Below, piece by piece: positions 16,458 to 25,985 of a DNA stretch of 64,000 nt. Origin of the DNA: Microbispora amethystogenes (GTDB lineage: Bacteria > Actinomycetota > Actinomycetes > Streptosporangiales > Streptosporangiaceae); NCBI RefSeq assembly GCF_016863015.1, contig NZ_BOOB01000050.1, positions 43,227 to 107,226 of the forward strand, in the 5' to 3' direction. The translations under genes and the position numbers were made by a program. Every line of letters begins with the position of its first letter. Within the stretch, counting starts at the first letter, position 1. The notes under the pieces were generated by a model. It was not told the DNA's origin and did not search any database. It saw only the letters and a program-made list of their open reading frames with translations.

Positions 16458-17482
16458 CCACCCAGACCAGCACACCACCCCGGCACGATCCGAAGGTCAT
16501 CACGGCGCTGCGGCGCTTCGCCATCTCGATCTCGGTGTTCAACGCCCTGGGCTACACCGTCCTCGGCTTCGAGCAGCCATGGTTGTGGCCCTTCATCGCC
16601 CTCGCCACCGGCTACACGGTCGAGATCACGCTGGAGACGCTCGGCGCCCGGGCCGAGGGGCGCCCGCCCCGCTTCGCCGGGAACGGCGTGCGCGGCCTGG
16701 TCGAGTTCCTCTATCCGGCCCACATCACCAGCCTCGCCGTGAACATGCTGATCTACGTCAACGACCAGGTCCAGGTGATGATGTTCGGGGTGGTCGTCGC
16801 CGTCGGCGCGAAGTGGGTGCTGCGGGCGCCCGTGCGCGGCAGGCTGCGCCACTTCATGAACCCCTCCAACCTCGGCATCGCGGTCATCCTGCTGCTGTTC
16901 CCGTGGGCCAGCATCGCGCCGGGCTACCACTTCACCGAGCGTGTCGGCGCCCCGTTCGACTGGCTGATCCCGGCCATCATCCTGGTCGCGGGCACGATGA
17001 TCAACGCGAAGCTGACCGGCCGCATGTGGCTGGTCGCCGGTTGGGTGAGCTTCTTCGCCCTGCAGGCGGTCGTCCGCGGTCTCGTCTTCGGCACGGCGAT
17101 CCCCGGCGCGCTGGCGGTGGTCACCGGCGTCGCGTTCGTCCTCTACACCAACTACATGATCACCGACCCCGGCACCACGCCGTCCCGGCCCGCCGCGCAG
17201 TTCGCCTTCGGGGCGGGGGTCGCGACCGTCTACGGGATCCTGACCGCGATCCACATCGCGTACGGCCTGTTCTTCGCCACCGCGGCGGTCTGCCTCGTCC
17301 GCGGCACGTACCTGTGGGCGCTGCACGTCTCCGAGCGGGCCAGGCTCCGGCGGGAGGCGCAGGAGCGCGCGGCCGCCGAGCCGGCCGCCCCGAGCGTGAC
17401 GCCCGGCACCCTGCAGCCCGACGCCAAGCAGCCCGTCGCCAAGCAGCCCGTCGCCAACGGCCGGAAGGCGGTGCCGGCATGA
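16454..17482 (+). CDS. unbU: UnbU membrane protein (enediyne E5 family)
   Basis: A 342-residue integral membrane protein with several helices spread from residue 20 to 300 and a hydrophilic C-terminal tail containing a KQPVAKQPVA duplication. It matches the UNBU/SgcE5 family, distantly like RnfD/NqrB proteins of electron-transport complexes (FMNPSNLGIAVILLLFP and ITDPGTTPSRP are typical of that group). It is conserved in enediyne clusters; a link to redox chemistry at the membrane is inference from the RnfD resemblance. The start ATG overlaps the unbV stop and its stop overlaps the pksE start, each by 4 bp. Confidence 0.93.
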   Translation: MTTQTSTPPRHDPKVITALRRFAISISVFNALGYTVLGFEQPWLWPFIALATGYTVEITLETLGARAEGRPPRFAGNGVRGLVEFLYPAHITSLAVNMLIYVNDQVQVMMFGVVVAVGAKWVLRAPVRGRLRHFMNPSNLGIAVILLLFPWASIAPGYHFTERVGAPFDWLIPAIILVAGTMINAKLTGRMWLVAGWVSFFALQAVVRGLVFGTAIPGALAVVTGVAFVLYTNYMITDPGTTPSRPAAQFAFGAGVATVYGILTAIHIAYGLFFATAAVCLVRGTYLWALHVSERARLRREAQERAAAEPAAPSVTPGTLQPDAKQPVAKQPVANGRKAVPA

Positions 17483-20400
17483 CGAGGATCGCGATCGTCG
17501 GGATGGCCTGCCGCTATCCCGACGCCACCTCCCCGGACGAGCTGTGGGACAACGCGGTGGCCGGACGTCGCGCCTTCCGCCGCCTGCCCGACGTGCGGAT
17601 GCGGCTGGAGGACTACTGGGACCCCGACCCCGCGGCCCCGGACCGGTTCTACGCCCGCAACGCCGCGGTCATCGAGGGCTACGCCTTCGACCGGGTGGCT
17701 CACAAGATCGCGGGCAGCACGTACCGGTCCACCGACCTGACGCACTGGCTCGCGCTCGACGTGGCCGGCGCGGCGCTCGCCGACGCCGGGTTCCCCGCCG
17801 CCGAGGGGCTGGCCCGCGAACGCACCGGGGTGGTGGTGGGCAACACGCTCACCGGCGAGTTCGTCCGCGCCAACCAGATGCGCCTGCGCTGGCCGTACGT
17901 GCGCCGTCTGCTCGCCGCGGCGCTGAAGGAGCAGAGCTGGGACGACGACCGGCTCGCGGGGTTCCTCGGCGAGTTCGAGGCGGCGTACAAGAGGCCGTTC
18001 CCGCCGGTGGACGAGGACACCCTCGCGGGCGGCCTGTCCAACACGATCGCCGGCCGCGTCTGCAACCACTTCGACCTCAAGGGCGGCGGCTACACCGTCG
18101 ACGGCGCGTGCTCCTCCTCGCTGCTGTCGGTGGTGACCGCCGCGAGGTCGCTGCTCGAAGACGAGATCGACATCGCAATCGCCGGAGGCGTCGACCTGTC
18201 CATCGACCCCTTCGAGATCATCGGGTTCGCCAAGACGGGAGCCCTCGCCCGCGAGGAGATGCGGGTTTACGACCGCCGCTCCAACGGCTTCTGGCCGGGC
18301 GAGGGCTGCGGCATGGTCGTGCTGATGCGGGAGCGGGACGCCCTGGAGGCGGGGCACCGCGTCTACGCCACGATCGCGGGCTGGGGCGTGTCGTCCGACG
18401 GCCGGGGCGGCATCACCCGCCCGGAGCTCGACGGATACCGGCTGGCGCTGCGCCGCGCCTACGAGCGCGCGGGCTTCGGCGTCGAGACGGCGGCGCTGTT
18501 CGAGGGCCACGGCACGGGCACGGCGGTCGGCGACGCGACCGAGCTGAAGGCCCTGTCGACGGCCAGGACGGACGCCGGCCCGGCGGCCCCGCCCGCCGCG
18601 ATCGGCTCGGTCAAGGGAATGATCGGCCACACCAAGGCGGCGGCCGGGGTGGCGGGCCTCATCAAGGCCGCCATGGCCGTGTACCACCGGGTGCTGCCGC
18701 CGGCGGTGGGCTGCATGGAGCCGCACGAACTGCTCACCGAGGAGGGCGCGGCGCTGCGCGCCCTGCGCGCGGCCGAGCCCTGGCCCGAGGACGCGCACCT
18801 GCGCGCCGGGGTCACGGCCATGGGCTTCGGCGGCATCAACACCCACCTGGTCCTCGACGGGGACGGCGCTGACGAAGGGAACGGCCCGCGCCGCCGGTCC
18901 GGCTTCGACTCCCGCACCCGGGCCGTGGCGGCCTCGATCCAGGACGCGGAACTGCTGCTCGTGGACGGCTCCTCGGCGGAGGAACTGGGCGACCGGCTGA
19001 CCCGGCTGATCGACTTCGTGCCGGGGCTGGCCTACGCCCAGCTCGCCGACCTCGCCGCCGCGCTCCAGGGCGAGCTGCGCGACCTGCCGTACCGCGCGGC
19101 GGTCGTCGTCTCCTCGCCGGAGGACGCAGAGCGCCGGCTGCGGCGGGTGCGCGAGGCCCTCGACGCGGGTCAGACGTCCCTGTACGCCTCGGACGGCCGC
19201 ACCTTCCTCGGCCGGGCAGACGGCCCCGCGCGGGTCGGCTACCTGTTCCCCGGGCAGGGCTCGGGCACCGGAACCGGCGGCGGCGCGCTGCGGCGGCGGT
19301 TCGCCGAGGTGGACGAGCTGTACGGCAGGGCGGCGCTGCCCGCGACCGGCGACACGGTGGCGACGGCGGTGGCCCAGCCCCGGATCGTGACCGGGTCCGC
19401 CGCGGGCCTGCGGGCGCTGTCGGTCCTCGGCGTGGACGCGGTCGCCGCGGTCGGCCACAGCCTCGGGGAGATCACGGCGCTGCACTGGGCCGGCGCCATG
19501 GACGAGGAGACCCTGCTGAGGGTGGCCCGCGCCCGTGGCGGGGCAATGGCCGAGCACAGCGCCGAGGGCACCATGGCGGGCGTGGCCGCTCTCGGCGACG
19601 TGGTCGAGGGCCTGGCGGGCGACATCCCCGTGGTGATCGCCGGATACAACGGGCCGGGCCAGACCGTGGTCGCGGGCTCCGTCGAGGCCGTCGAGGCGTT
19701 CGGGCGGGCCGCCGAGCGCGCCGGGGTGACCTGCACCCGCCTGCCCGTCTCGCACGCGTTCCACTCCCCGCTGGTGGCGCCGGCGGCCGACGCGTTCGCC
19801 GAGTGGCTCGCCGGAGCGGAGTTCGGGCCGGTCACGCGTACGGTCGTCTCGACCGTCACCGGCGAGGCGCTGCCGCGCGACACCGAGGTCGCGCCGCTGC
19901 TGCGCCGCCAGATCACCAGCCCCGTGCGGTTCGCGCAGGCGCTCGCGTCGGTGCGGGACGTCGACCTGCTCGTCGAGGTCGGTCCCGGCCGGGTGCTCAG
20001 CGGGCTGGCCTCGGCGATCACGGACGTCCCGGCGGTCGCGCTGGACACCGACGACGAGTCGCTCGGCGCGCTGCTCGGGGTGGCGGGCGCCGCCTACGTG
20101 ACCGGTGCCCCCGTCGCCCACGGAGCGCTGTTCGAGGGCCGCCTGGTCCGCCCGCTGGAGATCGGCGCGGAGTTCACGTTCTTCGCCAGCCCGTGCGAGC
20201 AGGCCCCCACGGTCGGCGTCTCGGAAACCTCCCGGCCGTCCTCCACCGACGCGACCGGCGAGGACGCGACCGGCGGGGATGGCGACGGCGAACCCGCGGA
20301 CCCCTCGGAGTCGAGCGCCGGCCTGCTGCGCTCCCTCGCGGCCGAGCGCGCCGAACTGCCGCCGGACGCCGTGGCAGACGACAGCCGCCTGCTCGACGAC

Positions 20401-23400
20401 CTGCACCTGAGCTCGATCACCGTGGGCCAGATCGTCAACCAGGCCGCCAAACGACTGGGCATGCCCCCGGTCGCGATGCCGACCAACTTCGCCACCGCGA
20501 CCGTCAGGGAGCTCGCCGAGGCCCTCGACGAACTCGCCGGGACGGGCCAGGAGAGCGACGCGCGGCAGGCGCCGATCGTGGCGGGGGCCGCGCCCTGGAT
20601 CCGGCCCTTCGCCGTCGATCTCGACCCGGCGGAGCCGCCGGCCCGCCCGGCCCGCGAGGCGGACGGCCCGTGGACGGTCCACGCGCCGGAGGGGCACCCC
20701 TTCGCCGCCTCCCTCGGCCGCGCTCTGGAAGGTGCGGGAGTCGGCGCCGGCGCCCTGGTGTGCCTGCCGCCGGACTGCGCGGAGGAGCACCTCGAAGCGG
20801 CGCTGGAGGGCGCGCGGGCGGCCCTGGCCGGCCCGTCCGGCGGCCGGTTCGTGCTGGTCCAGCAGGGCCGCCGCGGCGCGACCGGGCTGGCGAAGACGCT
20901 CCGGCTGGAGGCGCCCCACCTGCGCGTCACCGTCGTGCGCCTCCCGGACGACCGCGAGCAGGGCCACCACTCGGCGGACGGCGTTCCGGTGGACGACACG
21001 CTGACGGATCGGATCGTGACCGAGGTGGCGGCGACGACGCACTTCGCGGAGGTCTGCTACGACGCGGGCGGAACCCGGCGGGTGCCCACGCTGCGGGCCA
21101 TGCCGGTGCGGTCCGAGGCCGTACGGCACCCGATCGGCGACGGCGACGTGCTGCTCGTGACCGGCGGCGGCAAGGGCATCACCGCGGAGTGCGCCCTGGC
21201 CCTGGCCACCGGCAGCGGCGCCCGCCTGGCGCTGATCGGCCGCTCCGACCCCGAGCAGGACCATGAGCTGGCCGCCAACCTGAGCCGCATGACCGACGCC
21301 GGCGTCACCGTCTGGTACGGCCGGGCCGACGTCACCGACCCCGGCGGGGTGCGGGCGGCGGTCGCGGAGGCCGAGCGGGCGCTCGGCCCGGTGACCGCGG
21401 TGCTGCACGGCGCCGGACGCAACGAGCCCGCCGCGCTCACCGGCCTGGACATGACCGCCTTCCGCGACGCCCTGGCCCCCAAGGTGGACGGCCTGAAGAC
21501 GGTGCTGGACGCGGTGGACGCCGGGCGGCTGCGGCTGCTGGTGACCTTCGGCAGCATCGTCGGCCGGGCCGGGCTGCGCGGCGAGGCGCACTACTCCACG
21601 GCCAACGAGTGGCTGGCCGCCCTCACCGAGGACCTGGCCGAGCGGCACCCCGGCTGCCGGGCCCTCTGCCTGGAATGGTCGGTCTGGTCCGGTGTGGGCA
21701 TGGGGGAGAGACTGTCGGTCGTCGAGTCGCTGTCGCGCGACGGCATCACCCCGATCCCGCCGACGCAGGGCGTCGAGATCCTGCGCAGGCTCGTGGCCGA
21801 CCCCGCCGCGCCGCCGGTGGTGGTGATCAGCGGCCGCACCGAGGGCATCCGCACCGTGCGGTACGACCTGCCGCCGCTGCCCCTGCTGCGCTTCGTGGAC
21901 CGGCCGCTCGTCCGCTACCACGGCGTCGAGCTGGTCACCGAGACGGAGCTGAGCTCCGGCACCGATCCCTACCTCGACGACCACCTGCTCGACGGCAACA
22001 TGCTGTTCCCGGCGGTCTTCGGCATGGAGGCGATGGCCCAGAACGCCGCCGCCGCGACCGGCCGGACCACCACGCCGGTGATCGAGGACGCGGAGTTCCT
22101 CCGGCCCGTCGTGGTGCCGCCCGGCGGCTCGACGAAGATCCACATCGCCGTCGCGGCCACCGGTGACGACGTCGTCGAGGCGGTGATCCGCAGCGAGGAG
22201 ACCGGCTTCGCCGCCGACCACTTCCGCGCCCGGCTGCTGTTCACCGGGGAGCCGGTCCCGGACGGCCCGCCGTACCCGGTCGGGGACGACGTGCCCGAGG
22301 TGCGGCTGGACCCGGCGGGCGACCTGTACGGCGGCCTGCTGTTCCAGGGCCGCAGGTTCCAGCGGCTGCTCGGCTACCACCGGGCTGCGGCCCACGACGT
22401 CGACGCCGACGTGGCGGCCGTGGCGGCGCAGGACTGGTTCGCCGGGTTCCTCTCCGGCGACCTGCTGCTCGGCGACCCCGGCCTGCGCGACGCGCTGATG
22501 CACGGCCTGCAGGTGTGCGTCCCGCACGCCACGCTGCTGCCCGCCGGGGTGGACCGCATCCATCCGCTTGGCGAGGTGCCCTCCGGCGGCAGGCTGCGGC
22601 TGCGCGCCGCCGAGCGCTACCGGGACGGCGACCTGTACGTCTACGACGTCGCGGTCCGCACGGACACCGGCGAGGTCGTCGAGCGCTGGGAGGGGCTGCG
22701 CCTGCGGGCGGTGCGCAAGGGAGACGGGCGCGGCCCGTGGCCGGCGCCGCTGCTCGGCCCCTACCTGGAGCGCACCGCCGAAGAGCTGCTCGGCGTCGCG
22801 GCGGCGGTGGCCGTCGAGCCGGACCCGCCGCGCGAGCACGCCAACGCCAACGGCAACGGGACCTTGAACGGCAACGGAAACGGCAGCGCCAACGGAAGCG
22901 GCAGCGCCAACGGCACCGGCAGCGCCAACGGCACCGGCCGTGGGGCCTTCACCGAGCTGGCGGCGGGCCGGGTCCTCGGCCGCCGGGCGGAGGTGCGCCA
23001 CCGCCCGGACGGCCGGCCGGAGCTCGGCGGCGAGACCGGCGGCCCGGCGATCTCGGCCTCCCACGGGGCCGACGTCACCCTCTGCGTCGCCGGGGACGGC
23101 CCGGCGGCCACCGTGGCCTGCGACGTCGAACCGGTGGCGGAGCGGCCCGCCGAGGAGTGGCAGGCCCTGCTCGGCCCGTACGGACGCCTGGCGGGCCTGG
23201 TCGCCGACGAGACGGGGGAGGGGCGCGACGCCGCCGCCACCCGCGTGTGGGCCGCCGCGGAGTGCCTGCGCAAGGCGGGCCTGCCCGCGGACGCGCCGCT
23301 CACCCTGGCGCCGCCGGAGGCGCCGGACTGGACGGTCCTCGTCTCCGGGGGCCTGCGGATCGGGACGCTCGTCACCACCCTGCGCGGCGAGCCCGGCCCG

Positions 23401-23436
23401 GTCGTGTTCGCGGTGCTCGCCGAAGGGCGGAGATAG
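17479..23436 (+). CDS. pksE: Iterative enediyne polyketide synthase PksE
   Basis: A 1985-residue single-module iterative type I synthase that builds the linear polyene precursor of the enediyne core. Domains in order are KS (1-450; DGACSSS with Cys211, EGHGTGT, GSVKGMIGHTKAAAG), AT (585-870; GHSLGE with Ser661), ACP (945-1020; LHLSSITVGQ, with Ser979 the likely pantetheine site where ordinary ACPs have DSL), KR (1215-1470; TGGGKGI at 1228-1234), DH (1490-1750; DHLLDGNMLFPAVF with His1502) and an integrated C-terminal phosphopantetheinyl transferase (D1882/E1884 in CDVE, W1924-x3-E1928-x3-K1932). This order is diagnostic of enediyne PKSs. The DH-PPTase linker at about 1790-1823 is a pure Asn/Gly/Ser/Ala repeat. 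It is centrally placed in the core operon. Confidence 0.98.
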   Translation: MTRIAIVGMACRYPDATSPDELWDNAVAGRRAFRRLPDVRMRLEDYWDPDPAAPDRFYARNAAVIEGYAFDRVAHKIAGSTYRSTDLTHWLALDVAGAALADAGFPAAEGLARERTGVVVGNTLTGEFVRANQMRLRWPYVRRLLAAALKEQSWDDDRLAGFLGEFEAAYKRPFPPVDEDTLAGGLSNTIAGRVCNHFDLKGGGYTVDGACSSSLLSVVTAARSLLEDEIDIAIAGGVDLSIDPFEIIGFAKTGALAREEMRVYDRRSNGFWPGEGCGMVVLMRERDALEAGHRVYATIAGWGVSSDGRGGITRPELDGYRLALRRAYERAGFGVETAALFEGHGTGTAVGDATELKALSTARTDAGPAAPPAAIGSVKGMIGHTKAAAGVAGLIKAAMAVYHRVLPPAVGCMEPHELLTEEGAALRALRAAEPWPEDAHLRAGVTAMGFGGINTHLVLDGDGADEGNGPRRRSGFDSRTRAVAASIQDAELLLVDGSSAEELGDRLTRLIDFVPGLAYAQLADLAAALQGELRDLPYRAAVVVSSPEDAERRLRRVREALDAGQTSLYASDGRTFLGRADGPARVGYLFPGQGSGTGTGGGALRRRFAEVDELYGRAALPATGDTVATAVAQPRIVTGSAAGLRALSVLGVDAVAAVGHSLGEITALHWAGAMDEETLLRVARARGGAMAEHSAEGTMAGVAALGDVVEGLAGDIPVVIAGYNGPGQTVVAGSVEAVEAFGRAAERAGVTCTRLPVSHAFHSPLVAPAADAFAEWLAGAEFGPVTRTVVSTVTGEALPRDTEVAPLLRRQITSPVRFAQALASVRDVDLLVEVGPGRVLSGLASAITDVPAVALDTDDESLGALLGVAGAAYVTGAPVAHGALFEGRLVRPLEIGAEFTFFASPCEQAPTVGVSETSRPSSTDATGEDATGGDGDGEPADPSESSAGLLRSLAAERAELPPDAVADDSRLLDDLHLSSITVGQIVNQAAKRLGMPPVAMPTNFATATVRELAEALDELAGTGQESDARQAPIVAGAAPWIRPFAVDLDPAEPPARPAREADGPWTVHAPEGHPFAASLGRALEGAGVGAGALVCLPPDCAEEHLEAALEGARAALAGPSGGRFVLVQQGRRGATGLAKTLRLEAPHLRVTVVRLPDDREQGHHSADGVPVDDTLTDRIVTEVAATTHFAEVCYDAGGTRRVPTLRAMPVRSEAVRHPIGDGDVLLVTGGGKGITAECALALATGSGARLALIGRSDPEQDHELAANLSRMTDAGVTVWYGRADVTDPGGVRAAVAEAERALGPVTAVLHGAGRNEPAALTGLDMTAFRDALAPKVDGLKTVLDAVDAGRLRLLVTFGSIVGRAGLRGEAHYSTANEWLAALTEDLAERHPGCRALCLEWSVWSGVGMGERLSVVESLSRDGITPIPPTQGVEILRRLVADPAAPPVVVISGRTEGIRTVRYDLPPLPLLRFVDRPLVRYHGVELVTETELSSGTDPYLDDHLLDGNMLFPAVFGMEAMAQNAAAATGRTTTPVIEDAEFLRPVVVPPGGSTKIHIAVAATGDDVVEAVIRSEETGFAADHFRARLLFTGEPVPDGPPYPVGDDVPEVRLDPAGDLYGGLLFQGRRFQRLLGYHRAAAHDVDADVAAVAAQDWFAGFLSGDLLLGDPGLRDALMHGLQVCVPHATLLPAGVDRIHPLGEVPSGGRLRLRAAERYRDGDLYVYDVAVRTDTGEVVERWEGLRLRAVRKGDGRGPWPAPLLGPYLERTAEELLGVAAAVAVEPDPPREHANANGNGTLNGNGNGSANGSGSANGTGSANGTGRGAFTELAAGRVLGRRAEVRHRPDGRPELGGETGGPAISASHGADVTLCVAGDGPAATVACDVEPVAERPAEEWQALLGPYGRLAGLVADETGEGRDAAATRVWAAAECLRKAGLPADAPLTLAPPEAPDWTVLVSGGLRIGTLVTTLRGEPGPVVFAVLAEGRR
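22846..22945. repeat. Asn/Gly/Ser-coding repeat in the PksE DH-PPTase linker
   Basis: Imperfect tandem units built from GCCAACGGC and AACGGCA encode alternating Asn-Gly and Ser-Ala-Asn-Gly residues over about 33 codons. The array separates the dehydratase from the fused phosphopantetheinyl transferase. It stays in frame and is probably a flexible linker expanded by slippage. Confidence 0.9.
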
Positions 23437-23439
23437 GCG

Positions 23440-23922
23440 ATGAACGACGACAAGGGGAACGGGATGGAGACCTACTTCGAGTACCGGCACACGGTCGGCT
23501 TCGAGGAGACCAACCTCGTCGGGAACGTGTACTACGTCAACTATCTGCGCTGGCAGGGACGCTGCCGGGAGATGTTCCTGAAGGAACGCGCCCCGGCGGT
23601 CCTGGAGGAGCTGCGCGACGACCTCAAGCTGTTCACGCTCAGGGTCGACTGCGAGTTCTTCGCCGAGATCACGGCCTTCGACGAACTGTCCATCAGGATG
23701 CGCCTGGTCGACCTGGCGCAGACCCAGCTCGAGTTCGCCTTCGACTACGTACGGCAGGATCCGGGCGGCGGGGAGACGCTGGTCGCCCGGGGCCGGCAGC
23801 GGGTGGCCTGCATGCGCGGGCCCAACAGCCGCACCGTGCCCTCCCGGGTGCCCGAGTCGCTCACCCGGGCGCTCGACCCGTACGCGCACCCGGCGCCGGC
23901 GCCGGCGGGGAGGGCCTCATGA
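23440..23922 (+). CDS. tebC: Enediyne thioesterase, hot-dog fold (TebC/E10/CalE7 family)
   Basis: A 160-residue hot-dog thioesterase. TNLVGNVYYVNYLRWQGRC near residue 23 is the hallmark segment of the TEBC/SgcE10/CalE7 group, where an arginine and backbone interactions replace the usual acidic catalytic residue. In characterised systems it releases the PksE product, giving a conjugated polyene (heptaene) when acting with PksE alone. It starts 3 bp after the pksE stop with a GGGCGGAGA ribosome site, and an in-frame ATG at 23464 is an alternative start. Its stop overlaps the next gene by 4 bp. Confidence 0.96.
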   Translation: MNDDKGNGMETYFEYRHTVGFEETNLVGNVYYVNYLRWQGRCREMFLKERAPAVLEELRDDLKLFTLRVDCEFFAEITAFDELSIRMRLVDLAQTQLEFAFDYVRQDPGGGETLVARGRQRVACMRGPNSRTVPSRVPESLTRALDPYAHPAPAPAGRAS

Positions 23923-24479
23923 ACCGCGAGACCATGCCGTCCCCGCGCCGCGAGACCACGCCGTCCCCGCGCGGGGCGGACGGCCGGGGGCTGCGTGAGG
24001 CCCTCGGCGCCTTCGCCACCGGCGTCACCGTCGTGACGGTCGGCGGCCCGCACCCGCACGGCATGACGGCGAACTCCTTCACCTCGGTGTCGCTCGACCC
24101 GCCGCTGGTGCTGGTCTGCGTCCGCCGCGACGCCGTCATGCACGAGCGCCTCGCCGGAGCGCGCTTCTTCGGCGTGTCGGTGCTGGCCGCGCACCAGGAG
24201 GACCTGGCGCGGCACTTCGCCAACCACTGGCGTTCGCTGGGCGGCGCCCCGTTCGACGCCGCGGAGTGTCTGCCGGGCCCGCGCACGCAGGTGCCGCTGA
24301 TCTCCGGCGCGCTCGCCCGGTTCGAGTGCGCGCTGTGGCGCAGCTACGACGGCGGCGACCACACGATCTTCCTGGGAAACGTGCTGTCCCTCGACGGAAC
24401 CGGCGACCGTGACGCGTTGCTGTTCCTGGGAGGCCGTTTCCGCCGGCTGATGCCCGAGCACAGCGAGGTGACCGCATGA
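23919..24479 (+). CDS. NAD(P)H:flavin oxidoreductase (enediyne E6-like)
   Basis: A 186-residue FMN-binding split-barrel flavin reductase. FATGVTVVTVGGPHPHGMTANSFTS is the typical flavin-binding start (residues about 32-56), followed by SLDPPLVLVCV. The first 25 residues (a duplicated PSPR-type tail) are extra. It matches SgcE6, which supplies reduced flavin to a partner monooxygenase in C-1027 biosynthesis. In this cluster the partners could be the class D oxygenases at 1 and 35964. It overlaps the thioesterase and P450 genes by 4 bp on each side. Confidence 0.93.
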   Translation: MNRETMPSPRRETTPSPRGADGRGLREALGAFATGVTVVTVGGPHPHGMTANSFTSVSLDPPLVLVCVRRDAVMHERLAGARFFGVSVLAAHQEDLARHFANHWRSLGGAPFDAAECLPGPRTQVPLISGALARFECALWRSYDGGDHTIFLGNVLSLDGTGDRDALLFLGGRFRRLMPEHSEVTA

Positions 24480-25900
24480 CCGCCACGACCCGCCTCCAGC
24501 ACGGTCACCGGCAGGGCGCGCCCGCGGGCGCCCCTCCGGGCCGTACGCCGCCGGGGCCGTCCCTGTGGGCGACGCCCGGCCTGCTGCGGAAACTGGCCGT
24601 TGACCGGCTCGCGCTGATGACCACGGCGGCCCGCTACGGCGACGCGGTCCGGTTGCGCATCGGGCCGCGCTCGCTCTACTTCTTCAACCATCCCGACCAC
24701 GCCAAGCACGTGCTCGCCGACAACAGCGCCAACTACCACAAGGGCATCGGCCTGATGCAGGCCAAGCGAGCGCTCGGCGACGGGCTGCTGACGAGCGAGG
24801 GCGAGCTGTGGCGCGAGCAGCGCAGGACGGTCCAGCCCGCGTTCCAGAACCGGCGGATCGCCCTGCAGGCCGGGGCCGTCGCGGCGGAGGCCGCGGCCCT
24901 GGTGGGCCGGCTGCGCGCCCGCGAGGGCCGCGGGCCGGTGGACGTGCTGCGGGAGATGACCGGCCTCACCCTCGGCGTCCTGGGACGCACGCTGCTCGAC
25001 GCCGACCTCGGCCCGTTCCGCTCCCTCGGGCACGCGTTCGAGACGGTGCAGGACCAGGCGATGTTCGAGATGGTGTCGCAGGGCATGGTGCCGACGTGGG
25101 TGCCGCTGCCCAAGCAGTTGCGGTTCCGCCGGGCCCGCGCCGAGTTGCAGCGGGTCGTCGACCGGCTGGTCGCCGACCGCTCGACCTGCCCGGCCGGCGG
25201 TGACGACGCCCTGTCCCGCCTGATCGTCTCCGCCCGGGAGGAGGCCGATCCCCGGGTCGGCCGCAAGCGGCTGCGGGACGAACTGGTCACGTTGCTGCTC
25301 GCCGGGCACGAGACGACGGCGAGCACGCTCGGCTGGACCTTCCACCTGCTGGACCGGCATCCCGAGGTCAGGGACCGGGTGCGCGCCGAGGCGCGGGACG
25401 TCCTCGGCGACCGGCTGCCGGAGTACGAGGACCTGCACCTGCTGCGGTACACCGCCATGGTCGTGGAGGAGGCCATCCGGCTCTACCCGCCGGTGTGGAT
25501 CCTCACCCGGCAGGCGCTCCAGGACGACGAGATCGGCGGCTACCACGTGCCGGCCGGCTCCGACGTGCTGGTCTGCCCGTACACGCTGCACCGGCATCCG
25601 GCGTTCTGGGACGCGCCGGAGCGGTTCGATCCCGGCCGCTTCGACCCCGAACGCCGCGACGACCGGCCGCGCTACGCCTACATCCCCTTCGGCGCGGGCC
25701 CCCGGTTCTGCGTGGGCAACCACCTCGGCATGATGGAGGCCGTCTTCGTGGTCGCCATGGTGGCCCGGGACCTCCGGCTGACCGGGCTGCCGGGCCACGC
25801 GGTGGTGCCCGAGCCGATGCTCTCCCTGCGCGTACGCGGCGGCCTGCCGATGACGGTGCACCCGGCCTCCCGGGACTGGCGGGCGGAGAGCCGGGGCTGA
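24476..25900 (+). CDS. Cytochrome P450 (enediyne E7-like)
   Basis: A 474-residue class I bacterial P450. The I-helix oxygen-binding motif is AGHETTAS (276-283), the heme loop is FGAGPRFCVGNH with Cys412 as axial ligand, and an ExxR helix is present upstream. It is the last gene of the core operon, and a 32-bp palindrome terminates the unit 25 bp later. SgcE7 occupies the same place in the C-1027 pathway and is thought to oxidise the nascent core. No dedicated ferredoxin gene is present in the window. The specific position oxidised is unknown. Confidence 0.93.
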   Translation: MTATTRLQHGHRQGAPAGAPPGRTPPGPSLWATPGLLRKLAVDRLALMTTAARYGDAVRLRIGPRSLYFFNHPDHAKHVLADNSANYHKGIGLMQAKRALGDGLLTSEGELWREQRRTVQPAFQNRRIALQAGAVAAEAAALVGRLRAREGRGPVDVLREMTGLTLGVLGRTLLDADLGPFRSLGHAFETVQDQAMFEMVSQGMVPTWVPLPKQLRFRRARAELQRVVDRLVADRSTCPAGGDDALSRLIVSAREEADPRVGRKRLRDELVTLLLAGHETTASTLGWTFHLLDRHPEVRDRVRAEARDVLGDRLPEYEDLHLLRYTAMVVEEAIRLYPPVWILTRQALQDDEIGGYHVPAGSDVLVCPYTLHRHPAFWDAPERFDPGRFDPERRDDRPRYAYIPFGAGPRFCVGNHLGMMEAVFVVAMVARDLRLTGLPGHAVVPEPMLSLRVRGGLPMTVHPASRDWRAESRG

Positions 25901-25925
25901 CGGGAGACCGGCCTCTTCACACACA

Positions 25926-25957
25926 TGACGACGACCCCCGGCCGGGGGTCGTCGTCA
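25926..25957. terminator. Perfect 32-bp palindromic bidirectional terminator
   Basis: Two 16-bp arms (TGACGACGACCCCCGG and its complement) meet without a spacer, forming a very stable hairpin. It lies between the convergent P450 and AraC genes and would end the core operon. Confidence 0.88.
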
Positions 25958-25985
25958 CGTGTTCTCGGCGGGGAGTCACACGGGC

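Noticed and set aside
17230..23889. A 2219-codon open frame on the minus strand opposite PksE, and similar long antisense frames elsewhere
   Set aside because: High GC codon bias leaves the opposite strand open. The translations are Arg/Gly/His/Val-rich with no family features, while the plus-strand gene has complete catalytic motifs.
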